Source of the DNA: Diplonema japonicum
Taxonomy: Eukaryota; Euglenozoa; Diplonemea; Diplonemida; Diplonemidae
DNA: 64,000 nucleotides
Assembly (NCBI GenBank): GCA_964019335.1
Contig: OZ025691.1
Location: 186,001-250,000 of the forward strand
Reading direction: 5' to 3'
The translations under genes and the position numbers were made by a program. The notes beneath the pieces were generated by a model. The model worked only from the letters and a program-made list of their open reading frames with translations, was not told the DNA's origin and searched no databases. Below are positions 42,155 through 52,801 of the stretch, piece after piece (positions within the stretch are counted from its first letter, which is position 1; every line of letters starts with the position of its first letter).

Positions 42155-43828
42155 ATGGAACTCGAAAATGAGCAGTATTCAGCAGTGAGGTTCGAGGAGC
42201 TGGGCGGAGGCGAAACAGAGCAAAGTTTTGTCTCACCCCAACGTCTGCCAGCATGGAAATCTAGCATTCTGTACGAGCCGAGACACCCTGTTTACGGACA
42301 AGAAGAGGAAACAACCGTTACAGACGAGGGTGTCGAAGTTTGCCCCGAGAAAAAAATACTCACATTTATCGCGAGCGGAGAACACGGCGGGAAAGGGATC
42401 ACGTATTGCAACCGATGCTTCCTCCCGGATATTGCGGACAACGGTGAGGGATATGGGTACTGCCCGGACTGCAGCTATGCAATCTGCCATTTATGCATGA
42501 AACACAAACCGGTTACGGGCCCCATGTGCCACCCTCCACCGCAAGAACTACCTCCTCCGAAGGACGAAGTCGGCACAGGGTTCGACTACGCAAGGCTTCC
42601 CGATCAAAAGCAAGGCAGAATATTTGCTTTATCCGGTCAGTACGGCGCGGGGGAGATCATAAGAATCCCAAAGCAAGTCAACGCACCTCCAATAGAAAAC
42701 GGTCTCCTCCTGCCAAGACAGACGGATGACCCTCCGCCTTGCACCGCCGCAGCGATTACCCTACTAGGGTTCAAACCCGCTCCGCGACCGATGATAGCAA
42801 AGACGTTGGACCCCAAGGCACTTCTCGGTGGGGAACCTAACCACAGTGGACCGCCGTTGGGGAGGAAGTGGGTGATACGGGGCGATGACATTGTAGACAG
42901 AGGAACCTTCATCACACCGATACCACGGGGTGCAGCCGTGACATGGAACGAAAACGGTTTGCAAAGAACAGGCAAGGTCCTTGAGTGGTGTGCCAATGAT
43001 ATGTACAAAATCGAGGTCACAGCCGATGAGAAGACGCATAGGACGTCTCGTCTTTCCAAACAGGTGGTGGACCCCATCCAAGAAGTCCCTGCAATCCATG
43101 TGACCACAATTTCCCAAATGGACTCGATGGCGATCGCCGACCAGCAGCGTCGGCTCGAAATCGAGCTCATCGAGGTTTCCGGGAAATGCATTTCGCTCAT
43201 GGACGCTTGCACCCACACCGACAGGCCTTATCTGAAACGCGAGAAAGGCGACGCAAAAAGAGGGTACTATTGCAAATACGTGCAGTGCAATTGGTGTGGA
43301 AAAGTTCTTGTTGTGAACAGCCAGAATGTGACGCCCGACAAGGCTGTCTACGAGCGCATCGTGTATGACGACAAAGGGGAGTCAATGCTGGTAAGTGATG
43401 ACAACTTCATTCAATTCAGGCAAAACGTGACGCCCTCTCTCCACCAGGGCATCAAACGGCCTGACGGGAGGGGGTGGACCCGCAAGGTCGTCTTGCTTCT
43501 ACCTGAAATCGAACAGCTCCACAGAAGGGACTTTATACATACAGCTGATTTCCGCCAGCTTTCCGCATACCGTGGCCGAGCCAAGGATCTTGCAGGCTTC
43601 GAGGCAATCTGGGCTGATCGTGGCCTTCTAAAAAACTGGCACACTCCATTGGCAGACAGCCAGGTTCCATACGGGCCTTCATATTTAGTCCCAGGAGCAC
43701 GGCCATTAAGCGATGTAACGGGGATGTTGAAACTGCGCAAGGCGTTGCACAAGCAGGACGAGAAGCGAAGGGTGCAGCGGGAGGGGCTCACTTCGGTCCA
43801 CACCTGCTTCGACGAAATGAATGCATGA
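42155..43828 (+). CDS. Cysteine/histidine-rich zinc-binding protein, unknown family
   Basis: A single exon of 557 residues. Residues about 80-125 hold CNRCFLPD...GYCPDCSYAICHLCMKHKP, a pattern (C-x2-C...C-x2-C...C-x2-C...H) typical of ZZ/RING-like treble-clef fingers. A second pair, CKYVQCNWCGK, occurs at about 370-380. Residues about 265-310 (GAAVTWNENGLQRTGKVLEW...MYKIEV) resemble a small Tudor/SH3-like barrel. The start is the second of two ATGs after CGATTAG, a likely trans-splice acceptor; the first ATG (42150) is out of frame and soon stops. Fingers plus a barrel suggest peptide reading or ubiquitin-pathway scaffolding, but no function can be named. Confidence 0.7.
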   Translation: MELENEQYSAVRFEELGGGETEQSFVSPQRLPAWKSSILYEPRHPVYGQEEETTVTDEGVEVCPEKKILTFIASGEHGGKGITYCNRCFLPDIADNGEGYGYCPDCSYAICHLCMKHKPVTGPMCHPPPQELPPPKDEVGTGFDYARLPDQKQGRIFALSGQYGAGEIIRIPKQVNAPPIENGLLLPRQTDDPPPCTAAAITLLGFKPAPRPMIAKTLDPKALLGGEPNHSGPPLGRKWVIRGDDIVDRGTFITPIPRGAAVTWNENGLQRTGKVLEWCANDMYKIEVTADEKTHRTSRLSKQVVDPIQEVPAIHVTTISQMDSMAIADQQRRLEIELIEVSGKCISLMDACTHTDRPYLKREKGDAKRGYYCKYVQCNWCGKVLVVNSQNVTPDKAVYERIVYDDKGESMLVSDDNFIQFRQNVTPSLHQGIKRPDGRGWTRKVVLLLPEIEQLHRRDFIHTADFRQLSAYRGRAKDLAGFEAIWADRGLLKNWHTPLADSQVPYGPSYLVPGARPLSDVTGMLKLRKALHKQDEKRRVQREGLTSVHTCFDEMNA

Positions 43829-43941
43829 TGTTCTCTTCTTTTTTTTTTTCTTTCTTCTTCTTTTTCTTTTACCCCCCTTTTTGTTTGTATTGACAACAGG
43901 GCGTGCCACCGGCCTCCTTTCATCTTACTTATGTATTGTAC

Positions 43942-43977
<36 letters not shown>

Positions 43978-44061
43978 CTATTTACATACTTTTTTTTGCC
44001 TAGTATTGCAAATCCGTCAGTTTCAACAAACACCCCCCACCGAACCACAAGAGAAAAAAAT

Positions 44062-44796
44062 ATGGTGACCATCGAAGTGTGCATTGACTCCGCCCACGGT
44101 GCACGTGCGGCATTGGAGGGAGGTGTGGAACGGTTAGAAATCTGTGCGAGCCTTGCAGAGGGCGGTCTGACTCCATCAGTAGGGCTAGTCTGCCAGATCG
44201 ATACATGGGGGCTGGATGCAGAACAGTACATCATGATAAGGCCGAGGGGCGGGGATTTTATGTATTCAGAAGACGAGATCCAAATCATGGAGCAAGACAT
44301 AAGATGTTTTGCGGCTTTGAAGCTCAATTCCGTGAAGGGCTTCGTCTTCGGTGTTCTCACAAAGGACAGAAAGGTAAATGTGGAGGCGACAAAGCGGCTT
44401 GTCGCCGCCGCAGTTGGGTACGAAACGACCTTTCACCGTGCTGTTGATGTAGCACTTGACACAGAGGGAGCTGTGAGGGACGTCATTGCATGCGGGTGCA
44501 CGTGTATACTGACTTCGGGCGGGTGTGCCAAGGCGATAGACGGCATCACAACTATCAAGAGCATGATAGAGAAGTACGGTCGCTCCATTGCCATCATGCC
44601 TGGATCTGGTGTCAACCCTTCTAATGCTCCCACGCTCCTCACAACAGGTGCACGCCACCTTCACTTCAGCGCGAAAACGTACGTCCCCTCAGCTTACACA
44701 GGCATCGCCATGGGGTCGTCAGACTCGGGTGCTGGTTACAACAGCGCTTCGAAGGACCTTGTTGAGAAGATGCTTACCGTTGTTTCTAAGCTTTGA
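44062..44796 (+). CDS. cutC: CutC family protein
   Basis: A single exon of 244 residues, the usual CutC length. The (beta/alpha)8 pattern starts EVCIDSAHGARAALEGGVER and continues LEICASLAEGGLTPSVGL, MIRPRGGDFMYSEDEIQIM, GFVFGVLTKDRKVN, TFHRAVDVA, ILTSGGCAKAIDG, IMPGSGVNPSN and LHFSAKT, all family signatures in order. CutC was linked to copper tolerance in bacteria; its biochemical role in eukaryotes is unresolved, so I avoid a firmer statement. The ATG follows an A-run preceded by T-runs and CTAG/GTCAG acceptor candidates. The next gene starts only about 100 bases downstream. Confidence 0.93.
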   Translation: MVTIEVCIDSAHGARAALEGGVERLEICASLAEGGLTPSVGLVCQIDTWGLDAEQYIMIRPRGGDFMYSEDEIQIMEQDIRCFAALKLNSVKGFVFGVLTKDRKVNVEATKRLVAAAVGYETTFHRAVDVALDTEGAVRDVIACGCTCILTSGGCAKAIDGITTIKSMIEKYGRSIAIMPGSGVNPSNAPTLLTTGARHLHFSAKTYVPSAYTGIAMGSSDSGAGYNSASKDLVEKMLTVVSKL

Positions 44797-44814
44797 TGCG
44801 GGGAGAGAGAGTGT

Positions 44815-44853
<39 letters not shown>

Positions 44854-44897
44854 TTGTTGTTTGTTAGTCGTTGCTATATTGAATTTACACTGCTCCT

Positions 44898-45688
44898 ATG
44901 TGCGATTCCCTAACGGGGAAAGGGGTGGCGCCCAGGAGGTTCAAGTTGGCAGCCTGCTTTGCCTCCGCGACGACTTCCTTTTGCACCTCCTCGGCCGCCG
45001 CCTTCCAGGCCTGTTCTATAGTGGGTAGCTTCCATGGGAGTGACGTGCGTGTACCCAGAAGCACAGGCAAGGTTTTGAGGAGTAAGAAAAAAAAAAAAAA
45101 AAAAAGGCTGCTAGAAAAAAAGAAATATGTTGCACCGGGGTGCCAGCAGGCTGGCATGTAGCAAAAGAGGGTGTCATGGAGTGCACAATTGGGCTGCGCT
45201 GAAGAAAGGGAAGGATAGGTTTGAAGAAGGTCCCAGGGGGTTGCCCGCGGACATGCCGAAGTTTCCCCACGGGTGTGTCTTGAAAAAAAAAAAAAAAAAA
45301 AAAAAAGAGTGGGAAAAAAAAAAATAGTATTCATGACACGGAACGGGAGAAACGCGAGCGGCCGTATTGCAATTTCTCTGACGAGGAGGCATGGGGGAAG
45401 AAGTTCAGGAAGTGGTTGGAGACCGCGAAGTCGCCGCGTGATGCCGGCGGGGACCTTATCGAGACGAAGCCGTACCACTGCTTTGAAGAGTGGGCAGCGT
45501 TCAAAGAGGTAGTGTGGCTTTTTTGTTACCGTTTGTTGCTTAGACCAAAACAGAAACTTGCAGTCATGAGCGACGAAGAGAAGAAATTACTAGGCCACTC
45601 CACCAACCAGGAGAGAGTGGGCGCCATGCACGAAGTGTTCCAGAAGTCTTTCGACGAAATGGAAGAGTGTGCCGTCCACCTGGTATTG

Positions 45689-45741
<53 letters not shown>

Positions 45742-45975
45742 CTGCAGAGAGCGGATCCCAGAAGGCTCACTCTCGCGAAAGAGTCGTGGGGTTCGACTTG
45801 CGAAGTGCCTTACTCTTCTAAGCGTAAAACCGTGATACCTATGCCCGAGGCAACCATTGAGGCGGCGAAAGGGGCTCCCATTGACTACATGCAGGAGCTG
45901 AGGGACGCAATTGCCGCCAAGAAAGCAGCAGTTGAAGGCGAGGAAGGTGAGGAATCTGCCAAGATAGAAAATTGA
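44898..45975 (+). CDS. Hypothetical protein, five exons, possible mitochondrial presequence
   Basis: Proposed exons 44898-45071, 45115-45272, 45328-45508, 45554-45682 and 45748-45975 give 289 residues. The frames fit at each junction (for example PHG-IHDTEREK). The N-terminus (KGVAPRRFKLAACFASATTS) is basic and hydroxylated, like a mitochondrial presequence. The rest is charged; no family is recognised. Uncertainties: the first donor is the weak GTTTTG, and the 45-nt segment 45509-45553 is a multiple of three, so it could be retained as coding (it would read VVWLFCYRLLLRPKQ). The last intron holds about 50 As ahead of CCCTGCAG. Neighbours give no functional hint. Confidence 0.6.
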
Positions 45976-46311
45976 GGAAGGAAGAAAAAAAAAAAAAAAA
46001 GAAAATGTGTAAAACTACTACCACGAAAAAAAGTTTTTTTTTTGTTTGTTTGTTTGCGTTGAGTATCCCCTTCCCTCCCCCCCCTTTTATTTTCTATTCT
46101 CCTTTCAGTGTTTTTCCTTTTTTTTTTTTCTTTTTTTCTCTTCTTCTTTGATTCGGTGTTTTATTAGCAAAAAAAAAAAAAAAAAAAAAAAAAAATCTCT
46201 TTTTTTTTTTCTCTCTTTTTTTCTTCGGTTAAAAAAGTGTTTTCCCCCATCTTTTTTGTCCTTTTTTTTTTGATTTCCTTTGTTGACATCTCCCGCTTTT
46301 TTTTTTTTTAA
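45976..46311. other. Spacer left of the piggyBac element
   Basis: Homopolymer T and A runs only, ending in the TTAA target site at 46308-46311. Confidence 0.75.
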
Positions 46312-48098
46312 CCCATAACACTCCAAGGCGCAAATATTTGTCGTTTTGAAAAATCGTTTTTTTCTCTAAGTACTTTTTCGTCCCCACGACCCCTGGATCT
46401 CCAAGAACGACTATAGTGAGGAGTTATTTTCAACTGCAATTCATGTTGCACTGCATCACTTTACCTTGTTATCCACCCACCAAGTGGGTCCCAAATCCGA
46501 GTGGATAGGCGAAAAAACGCAAAATAACGGGTGTGCAGACTGTGTCCAAAAAACGCAAAGGTAAAGCCAAAACAGCTACGGACGAGGTCCAACCTTCATG
46601 GGTAAGGGAGTTGGTACCCATAGAGACCATAAAATAGGCCGGTGGGGGGGAAAAAAGCTGTCCCGTGGTACGCAGAAACCTGACGACGCAAAATGATTAT
46701 TCCTTCGGTTTTTTTGATAAGAAGTTCACAGACGTCATCCAAGAAGAGACAAACAAGCATAAGGACGCTGAGATTGATAAGATTTCGACCCAGGACTCCA
46801 CCGCTTTCTCGGATTGAGCATTATAATGGGTTTGCGGCGTGCCCAGAATTAGCAAACGTATTGGTCCACAGGACCCATGAAAATCCCCCTTTTCAGTAAC
46901 ACGAAGCCCAGGAGACGCTACCAGGAAATTAAAAGTAGCCTCCACTTCACTCACACAGAAGAGTCAAACGGTGATGTGTTGTGGAAGACACGAGGGTTTC
47001 TGGACAGAATTGGTAACAAGTGGGCAAAAACAGCAGTGCCAGGAAAATATTTAAGCATTGACGAGACACTCGTACCTTCACGGGGCAATTGGGGGGGCTT
47101 GGGGTCTACTGTCCTCTCAAGCGTAAGAGATATGGCATAAAAATATACTGCCTAAACTGCGTGAGCACGGGTTATCTTTCGCGTTTTCACATCCACGCCA
47201 CCAAAATCAAGGGGCACGCACTTGAAGATTTCAGTGTCGTGGAAAAGGTGGTGCTGGGGTTAACGGGGAATTTTCGGGGAACGACAACACGGTAGTTTGC
47301 AATAACTACTTTTCGACTGTGGGTCTGGCCGAAGCCCTGTGAAAAAACTGTGAGGGGGCTTGCATTTCGTTGGAGTGTTGCGGACTCTTCTGGTGGGCCC
47401 TAGAAGTGACAATAGTTAACTGCCTTGCACTTTAAATAAAATATGGTTAGGGTTCAGCCAAAGAGATACAAAACCCTGGCTGCTTTTAAAGAGCGCTTTC
47501 GAGAGAGCCTAAATGATGGGTCCAGCGTTGCAAAAACACCACTCCCGGCACCCAACTAGTGGAGCACACACACCCGACACCCCAGATTACACCAAACGTG
47601 GCCACCAACCACTCAAAGGGGGCAACTCCAGGTTCTGCAGGTTGAAAGGATGACACAAAACGCACAATCTACAAATGCTACACCTGTAACCAACACCTCT
47701 GTCCAAATAAGTGCTTTTTTCGTACCACTCTTCCATCACCCCAAAAAGGCTTCTTGACGATTTCGAGGCCGATATTCCACCCGCAAATAGGCACTTCTCT
47801 CGGTCTGAGACATCTGAGGGGTCCTGATGCTGCTTTTTTTGTCCCAAGATGCTCAATTTACACCCCCCCGTGCACAACCCATTTTGACATGGTCGTTTTT
47901 GAGCACCCTACGGCCGTTCAACTCTTCATCCCCTTTGTATTTTTATTAATTTTTGAGCTTTTTTTTAAATTTTCCTGGTCCAAAAAACCCGTTTTACCTG
48001 CAAACGGGGGTTAAATGCTGCCATTTTCCCCGTCAAATTATGAAAAGGGGCAAAAAAGGGACCCCTATGTAGATAGGCCCCGGAGTGTTATGGGTTAA
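46308..48098 (+). mobile_element. piggyBac-like DNA transposon, complete ends, dead transposase
   Basis: The 13-bp terminal repeat CCCATAACACTCC (46312-46324) is matched perfectly by GGAGTGTTATGGG (48082-48094). TTAA flanks both sides (46308-46311, 48095-48098), the hallmark piggyBac target duplication. The 1.78-kb interior holds remnants of the DDE transposase. Element ends with intact TIR and TTAA show that this is one insertion rather than a recombined fragment. Confidence 0.9.
46693..47740 (+). pseudogene. piggyBac transposase remnant
   Basis: Several frames each keep family motifs. RRYQEIKSSLHFTHTEES and GKYLSIDETLVPSRGNW (about 46910-47090) carry the catalytic first Asp in LSIDE. KRYGIKIYCLNCVSTGYLSRFHIHA (in part) and VVEKVVLGLTGNFRG come next (about 47115-47285). 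VCNNYFSTVGLAEAL (about 47297-47340) matches the D-N-F/Y-F/Y-T-S motif but with Cys-Asn where the second Asp is expected. Near 47680, KCYTCNQHLCPNKCFF matches the C-terminal zinc-binding tail. Frameshifts and stops between these blocks exclude a functional enzyme. Confidence 0.85.
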
Positions 48099-48156
48099 AT
48101 AAAATTTTTACAGAGGGGGATAAAAAAAAAAAAACAAACAAAAAAAGAAAAAAAAA

Positions 48157-49422
48157 ATGAGACGAGGCACGTCCCACCGAGGGAAGGAAGGCGGGACGAC
48201 ACTATGCGTCGGGGTTTTCCTATCTGTGGTGTTCGGGTTGGTGTACAGCTATGGAGCAGGCCAGGCAAAGACGCAAGGGCTGCAAGCTGCCTTTATGATC
48301 AGACAAGCAAACGCGGCAGCAAGAGGGATGATAATGGAGTGTAAGAAAGAGGTTATGGACGCTACATCCGGCGAGCATGGATTCGCGTGGAGTGGTGAAG
48401 AGGCTGAACAACTTGCAAAGCGCAACAAAGCAATCGAGGCAGAGAGCGAAGACATCTACAAACAGAACAACGAATGGGAACAACGATCGGCAAACTGCAG
48501 TGAAAGAATCTACATGCTCAAAAAGAAAATCGGAGAGGAGGCTGTAAACGCAAAGAAACTGGAATCTCTCGAAGCTACATCACGCGAGCTCATTGAGAAA
48601 ACCAGACGTCTTTCCGGAACAAACGGAATGCGCACCATTCTTCTCCGGCATAATTTAAAGCGTTTAGCTGCCGAGATGAATCTATTCCACAAGTCCCTCA
48701 ACATGCCTGTTGTTGACACCAACAACCCTGCATTCCTCGACGGGCTCGTCGCAAAATGGCGGGGTATCAACTCCAGCAAAATGAACATCGGCGGCACCAT
48801 CATGCCGCAAGACTATACAGAAAAATGGTCCAGCTTCACAAACCTCGCAACTCCCTACGACCCCGACATCGACGCAAAACACATTTTTTTCCCCACAAAA
48901 ACTGCGGATGGTGAATACGTAATACCAGGCTGGCTTGGCAGACATGGGACACAAGACCTCCGGCACGGTACCTTCGTTGGGTCTACATATATGCCAGTTT
49001 CTGATATTAACAAACAGATGCGTACGTTGTACGACTACGCAATCTGTGCCGTGGGGCTCAACATCACGAAGTTTATGTACCCAACGTCGTTCAAGTCGTG
49101 TAAGGTGTGCCCTCCCGAGCAGCTCCACACGTACATCGAAACGCCTGTGGTCCTTTTCTGTGATGACTGTCTGCCGCAGCACCACTCAAACGAGTTCAAA
49201 ATGCTGTGTCAGGGGTATCTTGACCATGAACAGTACGGGTCTGGTCTGTTCTGGCGTGCAAGATCCCGCTTGCGGTTTAAAGGCCGTTTTATGACGGCTG
49301 CCGAGAAATGGATGGCCGCAAACGATTTCGGACAGACAAAAAATACCCTCGCGGTACGAATCCCGCGATCCGAGGCTTTTACGAACCTTTGTGGTATGAT
49401 TTTTTTTTTTTTTGGGGGAGGG

Positions 49423-49463
<41 letters not shown>

Positions 49464-49659
49464 CAGAATCCGATTCTTTAAAAGAGACCCAAGCATACAC
49501 TTATCTTCTGAAACACAAAGCCTTGGATTCTGGAGCCCGGGATTCTAAATGCCTGCCCCCTTGGGGCATTATCATCTCCACTATTAAGCAGTACCTTGAG
49601 AGGCACGAAGGGCACCAGGTCTACGTGTCGACTGACTGTACTGAGAAGGTATGGTGGAT

Positions 49660-49695
<36 letters not shown>

Positions 49696-49855
49696 TTTTT
49701 TTTCTTAGGAATGGACTCACTTGCAAGAGCACATCCCGGTGCCTTTGTTCAGAAGGCATGGAACAGGGAAGCTGTCGGAGGACAGCGTGATAGATACCTT
49801 CATTTGTGCGGCTTCGAACCACCTTATTGTCAACAGGTACTGTCAACACTACGGG

Positions 49856-49894
<39 letters not shown>

Positions 49895-49975
49895 TACGAT
49901 AAAAAATCGACGTTGATCGCAGAAGCCTTCATGTTGAACAACAAATTGCGCACGAGAAACATAACAGTTTGGTAG
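48157..49975 (+). CDS. O-fucosyltransferase-like type II membrane glycosyltransferase, four exons
   Basis: Exons 48157-49393, 49467-49648, 49709-49836 and 49894-49975 give 542 residues; phases match at every junction. A short basic N-terminus and one membrane helix (about 13-35) suggest a Golgi/ER type II protein, followed by a helical stem (about 50-170). The catalytic part has TLAVRIPRSEAFTNLC, matching the 'V-x-x-R-R-x-D...C' region of GDP-fucose O-fucosyltransferases (His replaced by Ile). The C-terminus reads SVIDTFICAASNHLIVNRYDKKSTLIAEAF, the family's final 'D-x-x-I-C-x-x-A-x-x-F-I-x-N...S-S' block, and it is only assembled by splicing out an intron whose poly-A run abuts AG. Substrate is unknown. 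The nucleotide-sugar transporter at 59481 could feed the same pathway. Confidence 0.75.
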
Positions 49976-50477
49976 ATAGGAAATAAAAAGGAGAAAAAAA
50001 AAGAAGAAGAAAGGAAGGACCCCCCTCCCCCCCTCCGAGTTTTTCCTCGTTTCTTTTTTCTTTCTAATTATTAAGTCCCACAACCCACACCCACCACACG
50101 GTTCAACAAGAGGAGATTAGGTTATCTTTAATAATTTCTCTCCCTGTATTTTTTTTTTCTTTTTTCTTTTTTCCTGTTTTTTTTTCTTTTTCTTTTTGTT
50201 TTTCAGCAATATTTTATTGTCGAGACTTTAAAAAAAAAATGAAGGGGGGGAACAAAAAAAAAATCTAGTTGATGGCAGCGTAAAAAAAAAAAAACTGAGT
50301 TATATTTTTATTATTTATTATTTTAGCTTCATTTCAGCTCATGCCTACGAATACAAAATGAACCCCCCCCCCCCCCCCCAGACTAGAACAACTCCCTCCC
50401 CCTTTCCCCCCTCCCTCTGTTACAACCTCTATAACAACTATTTCAATCGAAGAAGACAGCAACAAAAAAAAAAAAAA
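49976..50477. other. Spacer with dispersed motif copy B
   Basis: Mixed and T-rich sequence containing the repeat at 50206-50312, then a C-run and the leader of the GAF protein gene. No coding region. Confidence 0.65.
50206..50312 (+). repeat. Dispersed motif, copy B, with A-rich insertion
   Basis: CAATATTTTATTGTCGAGACT (50206-50226, one unit longer in T) and CTAGTTGATGGCAGCGTAA (50265-50283) match copy A at 16287-16346. Here an A/G-rich block of about 37 bases separates them, resembling the A-rich introns of this genome though it lacks a GT start. Confidence 0.5.
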
Positions 50478-52010
50478 ATGTCCTCAGAAGACGAAGAAGT
50501 CCGTAGGCTACTCTCTGACGAAACAAAACGAATCAGCGAAGCACTAGGAAACGCCATCTGCGAGGGACAGGAAACCCTGGACAGGATCCTCAGTGTCGCG
50601 GAAGAGATCAAAACAAGCAACGTCTACGACATCACATCGGGGGTACTATCCGATTGGGGCGACAAAATCCACGAAATGGTGAGAGACACAAAGCGCAAAT
50701 TATCGGACGTAACACAACAAAGCATCCAGATACAGCCAAGCACCAGCGACACCTTAGTAGCAACATTGAAAAACGCATGCTCGTTAGTTCAAGCAAAGCG
50801 GGCCCAGGTTACATTTATGAAATCCCTGGGTAAGGAATCGTCATCATCGCCCAAGTCTCCCACGGCGACGGTCTTAATACAACCACAACCCCCTTCTTCG
50901 ACTCCTTCTCTGATCATCCCGGGGGTTTTCAAGAAGAATCGTGTTGCGAGTGATATCGATTTGTTCAGAGTCCCTTCTCTTCCGACGACGACTTCACAGC
51001 GTCCACCTCCAACCGAGGGCAAGAAATCGATCTCGGTACTGTCGCGTCTTCTGTCCAACGGAAGCTCTCGGCATTCCACAATGAACACGGGTCATCCCGG
51101 GAATTTTGCTACTTGTGCGCAGTATTTAACAGCGTCCATCAATTTGCTTCTTGAAGCTCTCGTTCAGACGGTCCATGCAGAACGTGGGGTTATCTTCAAG
51201 TACATAGAAGCAAAAGACGAGCTTCAAGCTGTAGCATGTTTAGGAACGGGTCTCCCTGCCGCTTCGCAAATTCGAATACCTCCTTCAGCGGGGCTTGTCG
51301 GGACTGTGTTTTCATCACGCGTCGCCGTGAACATCATCACCTCGCACATTGCACGGGAAACGCTTGGGTTTAAATGCTCCGGTGTGCTGTCTTTGCTGTC
51401 GCTTCCCGTGCTCGGGACAGGTGAAATGTGCAAAGGTGTTGTGTTGTTTCTGAATAAGCACAAGGGGTTGTCACCGTTCACACCGAAGGACGAGACAAAG
51501 GTGTTCCCTTGTCTTGACCAGGTTGCGTACTTATTGAACAGGTACCCTATAGAGTTCGAGAAATTCGACCCGCTCCCGTTCCACACCGTGGTTCCGTTCA
51601 AACCATCGGAGCTAAGCCAAGAGTTGTCCACAAAAAGCCAAGACGCTAACGAAAAATGCATGGAACGACGGTTAGTGTTCAGAACACAACAACAAGGCAA
51701 ATATTTACGAAAGAACCTCATCACCGCCAATGCCGAAGAGGCACAGCCTCCTTCTGCTTTGAAGGATGTAACCCAGTATGTCACGAACCTGGAGCAGTGC
51801 TGGGACGAAACGGTGAAGTCGCTCATGAAGGCGGAGGTGTCGATCAACGTGTACTCAGAACAGACACGTGCCATGAGGGAGGAGATGCGGCAGAAGACGA
51901 AGAAATTGCAGATTTTGAAGGAGCTCGCCAAGAAACACGCCGAGGAAAACATGCGGTTGACCGCGGTCGTGAAGGAGCTGCAAAAAACAAAAGCGGAGCC
52001 GGAGTCATGA
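50478..52010 (+). CDS. GAF-domain and coiled-coil protein
   Basis: A single exon of 510 residues after a poly-A leader. Residues 1-110 are acidic and helical; 130-200 are Ser/Pro-rich and likely disordered. Residues about 211-355 form a GAF fold: a leading helix (LLLEALVQTVHAERG), strands VIFKYIEAKDELQAVACLG, then SAGLVGTVFSSRVAVNI and VLSLLSLPVLGTGEMCKGVVLFLNK. A long coiled coil (about 430-505) ends the protein. GAF domains bind cyclic nucleotides or other small ligands, or only dimerise; no ligand-binding residues can be asserted. The layout resembles axonemal or basal-body proteins with GAF domains (inference). Confidence 0.75.
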   Translation: MSSEDEEVRRLLSDETKRISEALGNAICEGQETLDRILSVAEEIKTSNVYDITSGVLSDWGDKIHEMVRDTKRKLSDVTQQSIQIQPSTSDTLVATLKNACSLVQAKRAQVTFMKSLGKESSSSPKSPTATVLIQPQPPSSTPSLIIPGVFKKNRVASDIDLFRVPSLPTTTSQRPPPTEGKKSISVLSRLLSNGSSRHSTMNTGHPGNFATCAQYLTASINLLLEALVQTVHAERGVIFKYIEAKDELQAVACLGTGLPAASQIRIPPSAGLVGTVFSSRVAVNIITSHIARETLGFKCSGVLSLLSLPVLGTGEMCKGVVLFLNKHKGLSPFTPKDETKVFPCLDQVAYLLNRYPIEFEKFDPLPFHTVVPFKPSELSQELSTKSQDANEKCMERRLVFRTQQQGKYLRKNLITANAEEAQPPSALKDVTQYVTNLEQCWDETVKSLMKAEVSINVYSEQTRAMREEMRQKTKKLQILKELAKKHAEENMRLTAVVKELQKTKAEPES

Positions 52011-52156
52011 TTTACATCATCAACGTCGGCCCCTGTACCCCCCCATCCCCTCCCCCACTTGCTTCTTGATTGAGGGAAAAAAAATTTTTTTTTTGGGCTT
52101 CCTTTTGTATATGCACGCTTTTTTTTTCCAGCATTCAAAAAAAAAGAAAAAAAAAA

Positions 52157-52595
52157 ATGGCAGAGGACGCTGCGAAGGGAACGCATGTTGACCCGGTATG
52201 AGGGGGGGGGAAAAAAAAAGAGAGGGAAACAAAAAAAAAAAGATTTTTTTATACCCTACTACAGTTCAACCTCGGGTGGACGGAGGACCTCGGGAGGCCA
52301 GAACACGTGAAAGCAACAAAGATGGACGCACAGCGAATTGAGATGATTAGAATTTTACACAAAGCCACCTTTCCGGTGAGGTACCAAGATAAATTTTACG
52401 ATGGCCTGTACAGGCAAGCGGACCGCTGGTCATTTCTGGCAGAGTACCAAGGGATGTTGGTAGGTGCGGTGTGTTGTCGATTGGAAGCGCAAAATGACAA
52501 TAGGGTCTACATAATGACCTTGGGTGTCCTGGAGCCTTACCGGAGAATTGGGATAGCGAAGTTCCTGCTCCGAAAGGCTATGAAAAATGTATGGG

Positions 52596-52631
<36 letters not shown>

Positions 52632-52801
52632 GTGAAACACCCGAAGTAAAATCCATGGCACTTCACGTACAAACCACAAACCAGCTCGCCCTTGAATTTT
52701 ACAAACAAATGGGCTTTGTGGTGCACAGCACTATCGAGAATTATTATTCCACTCTTAAGGATAACAAAGCTTATCTCCTTGTGAAGGACATGAAGCCTTA
52801 G
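52157..52801 (+). CDS. N-alpha-acetyltransferase NAA50-type (GNAT), three exons
   Basis: Exons 52157-52195, 52265-52588 and 52628-52801 give 178 residues, the normal NAA50 length. The GNAT fold is complete: FPVRYQDKFYDGLYRQ matches NAA50's 'FPV-x-Y-x-x-x-F-Y'; VYIMTLGVLEPYRRIGIAKF is the acetyl-CoA loop (R-R-I-G-I-A); LHVQTTNQLALEFYKQMGF is motif B, and YY follows as in NAA50. It should acetylate the N-terminal Met of Met-hydrophobic proteins as part of or beside the NatA complex. Intron 2 (39 nt) is GTATGGG followed by about 30 As and AG and removes a Lys-run from the middle of the catalytic domain, which supports splicing at a poly-A-AG acceptor. Confidence 0.92.

Noticed and set aside
45509-45553. 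Certain intron in the five-exon unknown gene
   Set aside because: GT...AG and a pyrimidine tract are present, but the length is a multiple of three and the sequence is open, so splicing is not proven; kept as proposed only.
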